From Chloroflexota bacterium (lineage in GTDB: Bacteria; Chloroflexota; Dehalococcoidia; DSTF01; JACRBR01), in assembly GCA_016213125.1 (NCBI GenBank), contig JACRBR010000274.1:1-14689 (forward strand): 14,689 bases of DNA, given 5' to 3'. The notes beneath the pieces were generated by a model, which saw nothing but the letters and a program-made list of their open reading frames with translations, was not told the origin of the DNA and did no database searches. Positions 12,889 through 14,689 of this stretch are shown here, in pieces; the stretch's first letter is position 1, and the number at the start of each line of letters is the position of its first letter. The translations under genes were made by a program, and so were the position numbers.

Positions 12889-14689
12889 CTGCCAAACGCG
12901 CGGGCGGCAGCCAGGAGGTCGCCCGAATTCGTGATCCCATCCCTCGTGATGTCGGTCGCCTCTGTGCGCTTCCCTGCCTGGAGCGCAACCAGGAGGAGGT
13001 CACCCGAGTTCACGCTTCCACCGTGGTTGATATCGGCCACCTCCTTGCCGTCGTTGCATCCATCACCATCCGTGTCGCGCGTGGCGATGAGCGTACCCCA
13101 GCCCCGCTGCTCCCAATCGTCGAGGAGCAGGTCACCATCCGAGTCGCCAGCGCCCTGCCGCCGGGTAGAGCCTGCGACGGTCGGATCCGACTGCCCCGGC
13201 CCGCACTCCCAGCTGTCGATGTGGCGGTCGCCGTCCGTGTCCCTCAAGAACGGATCCGTGATGTGCCCGAAGCACTGCGTGCCGGAGAGCTCCACATCGT
13301 CAGCCCGCCCGTCGTTGTCGTCGTCCGGATCGCAAGCATCGCCAAGCGGGTCCGAATTCGGGTAGGGCTGGTCGGTGTTGATCTGGTCGCCGTTCGGCAC
13401 CGTCGCGCAGTTGTCCACGGTGTTGGCGACGGTATCGCAGTCCTGGTCGCTCGTACAGAGCTGGCCGAGCGGCACCAGACCGTTCCCCGCGACGCCCGGA
13501 TCGTAGACCCGGAAGAGGCCCCACTGGCCACCCGCAAGCAAACGCGGCAACGTATTGGTTCGGTACACGTAATCGCCGGAGAATCCGCGGGAACCGCCCG
13601 CTGGTACCGACTTGAGGATGTCGCCCGTATCGGCGCCGTACAGGTCGACGTCGTACATCACGCCGGGGTTGAGCTGGCCCTGGTTCGCCACATTGGCCGG
13701 CGAGCCGGGGTCGTGCGGCTGGCGCCGCCACCGGTGGCCGTGAAGCATGAACGTCGTCGCACGCGAATCGCCGACGGCCTGCCCGACACGGAGCCTGATG
13801 TTCTCGCCGACAAACGCCTCTACCAGCGGGGTCCTCGGGTCACCGTGGTCGCTGGAGCTGAAGACGCGGGAGAGGTCCGGCTCGTTGGTCGGGGAGCCGA
13901 CAACGAACGGCAACGATTCGAACTGGCCCTGCCACTGCGGGCACAGCGCTCCAGCATCGATGCAGGGCCCGGTAATGCGGACGAATGCGGCGTTCAGCTG
14001 CGCCAGGTGCGGCATGGAGCCAAGCTTCTCCACCAGCAAGACACCCGTCAGGTGGCCCCCCGGTCCGATCTCCGCGGCTAATGCCTGCAGGGGAACGTTG
14101 CCGCTGAACGCGGGTGCTGTGGCCCCGTTCGAGACTTCGACGTTGAACAGCGTCCCCTCGGGGAAGCGCGCCAGGTCGATGTTCGCGATCTCGATTCGGA
14201 ATCGCTTTCCGGTACGCAGCTCTGCGATGCCGGCCAGTGGCGCTTCCGGCTCCGGCGGTTCCTGCGCGAAGACGCCGGACCAGTGGATGCATGTGACCGC
14301 GTCTGCGGTGCACGGTCCCGTTGCGGTCCCCACTTCGACGGTGGCGCCGATGATCTCATTGAACGATGGCACCAGCGCCGCCTCCCGCACGTCCACCTCG
14401 ATACCGCCGGTGATGTAACCTACGGGGCCAGACTCAGCCGGCATATCCACGACGCTGCCGATCGTGTCGAGCAACACGACGTCGCCCTTCGTAACCTTCA
14501 CCGGCACCAGTGTGCCCACGGGGAAGCGCGCCATGTCGAGGTTCGACATGCCCACAACGAGACGGTTGGCGGGCCGCCAGACGCCCTCGCCCGTCGCCCC
14601 GGGGATGACGCCATGTTCCGGGTCCACGACGCCGATCATCACCGGATCGCGGGGGTCTCCGGTGTGGAGATTGAGCAGCTCGGCGATCA
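12876..14689 (-). CDS. Large secreted cupredoxin protein with TSP3 repeats and C-terminal dockerin, 5' part missing
   Basis: The frame is open to the right edge, so this is the C-terminal part (about 604 residues) of a larger protein. In order: two related modules (nt about 14564-14268 and 14210-13917) sharing NLDMARFPVGTL/NIDLARFPEGTL and ending in GPC....C..W.G.F with the two Cys 7 apart; a cupredoxin-like domain (about 13880-13503) with TFMLHGHRW and SGDYVYR ... GGQWGLFRVYDP; calcium-binding thrombospondin type 3-like repeats (about 13460-13293) with CDPDDDNDG; DTDGDR and DTDGDG loops (about 13247-13038); and a dockerin-like pair (about 13037-12888, DINHGGSVNSGDLLL and DITRDGITNSGDLL). The cupredoxin domain resembles the last domain of large MnxG-like multicopper oxidases; its HCH motif is absent, so full copper centres would have to lie upstream. 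First gene visible in the cluster and probably extracellular. Confidence 0.8.
   Translation of the reverse strand, partial: IAELLNLHTGDPRDPVMIGVVDPEHGVIPGATGEGVWRPANRLVVGMSNLDMARFPVGTLVPVKVTKGDVVLLDTIGSVVDMPAESGPVGYITGGIEVDVREAALVPSFNEIIGATVEVGTATGPCTADAVTCIHWSGVFAQEPPEPEAPLAGIAELRTGKRFRIEIANIDLARFPEGTLFNVEVSNGATAPAFSGNVPLQALAAEIGPGGHLTGVLLVEKLGSMPHLAQLNAAFVRITGPCIDAGALCPQWQGQFESLPFVVGSPTNEPDLSRVFSSSDHGDPRTPLVEAFVGENIRLRVGQAVGDSRATTFMLHGHRWRRQPHDPGSPANVANQGQLNPGVMYDVDLYGADTGDILKSVPAGGSRGFSGDYVYRTNTLPRLLAGGQWGLFRVYDPGVAGNGLVPLGQLCTSDQDCDTVANTVDNCATVPNGDQINTDQPYPNSDPLGDACDPDDDNDGRADDVELSGTQCFGHITDPFLRDTDGDRHIDSWECGPGQSDPTVAGSTRRQGAGDSDGDLLLDDWEQRGWGTLIATRDTDGDGCNDGKEVADINHGGSVNSGDLLLVALQAGKRTEATDITRDGITNSGDLLAAARAFGRCAP

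Noticed and set aside
12744..14081. 445-residue + strand open frame opposite the dockerin protein
   Set aside because: The opposite strand encodes clear cupredoxin, calcium-repeat and dockerin motifs; the + frame is Arg/Val-rich and has no recognisable domain.

Overview
The window is GC-rich, densely coded bacterial DNA with 12 protein-coding genes, two of them cut by the window edges. No rRNA, tRNA, CRISPR array, transposase or phage gene was recognised. Tat and lipoprotein signals, TANNNT boxes close to start codons, two-domain multicopper oxidases, TNH-type winged-helix regulators and short tandem repeats fit a Chloroflexota-like genome. That placement is an inference with low to moderate confidence, because no phylogenetic marker is present.

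Left part (1-7882) is housekeeping and accessory metabolism. It holds the 3' end of an MDR/quinone-oxidoreductase gene (+), a convergent full-length aconitase (acnA, -), then (+) two tandem regulators each built from two winged-helix modules, cinA, and a PIG-L/LmbE deacetylase. Intergenic spaces here carry tandem short repeats with a 7-nt period (835-904, 5473-5507, 6943-7087) and a related 8-nt array (7901-7924), each starting shortly after a + strand stop codon. A compact structured-RNA-like element (3917-4009) lies just ahead of the regulator pair; it resembles the 5' end of a group II intron.

Middle (7883-8818): a REP-like nested inverted repeat, a plausible sigma-70-type promoter, and a gene for a small exported, C-terminally membrane-anchored protein (+).

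Right part (8819 to the edge, all -) is a tight six-gene cluster that reads like one transcription unit, with its promoter beyond the right edge. In order of transcription: a large secreted protein with a cupredoxin domain, thrombospondin-type calcium repeats and a terminal dockerin (partial); a lipoprotein; a Tat-exported two-domain multicopper oxidase; a four-helix CopD-like membrane protein; a membrane-anchored YtkA-like protein; and a second lipoprotein. Gaps run from a 13-bp overlap to 46 bp. All six products are predicted exported or membrane-bound and three carry copper-protein hallmarks, so a cell-envelope copper/redox system is the best reading. Its substrate cannot be told from sequence. 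This cluster is the strongest candidate for an undescribed system; the duplicated winged-helix pair and the heptad arrays come next.
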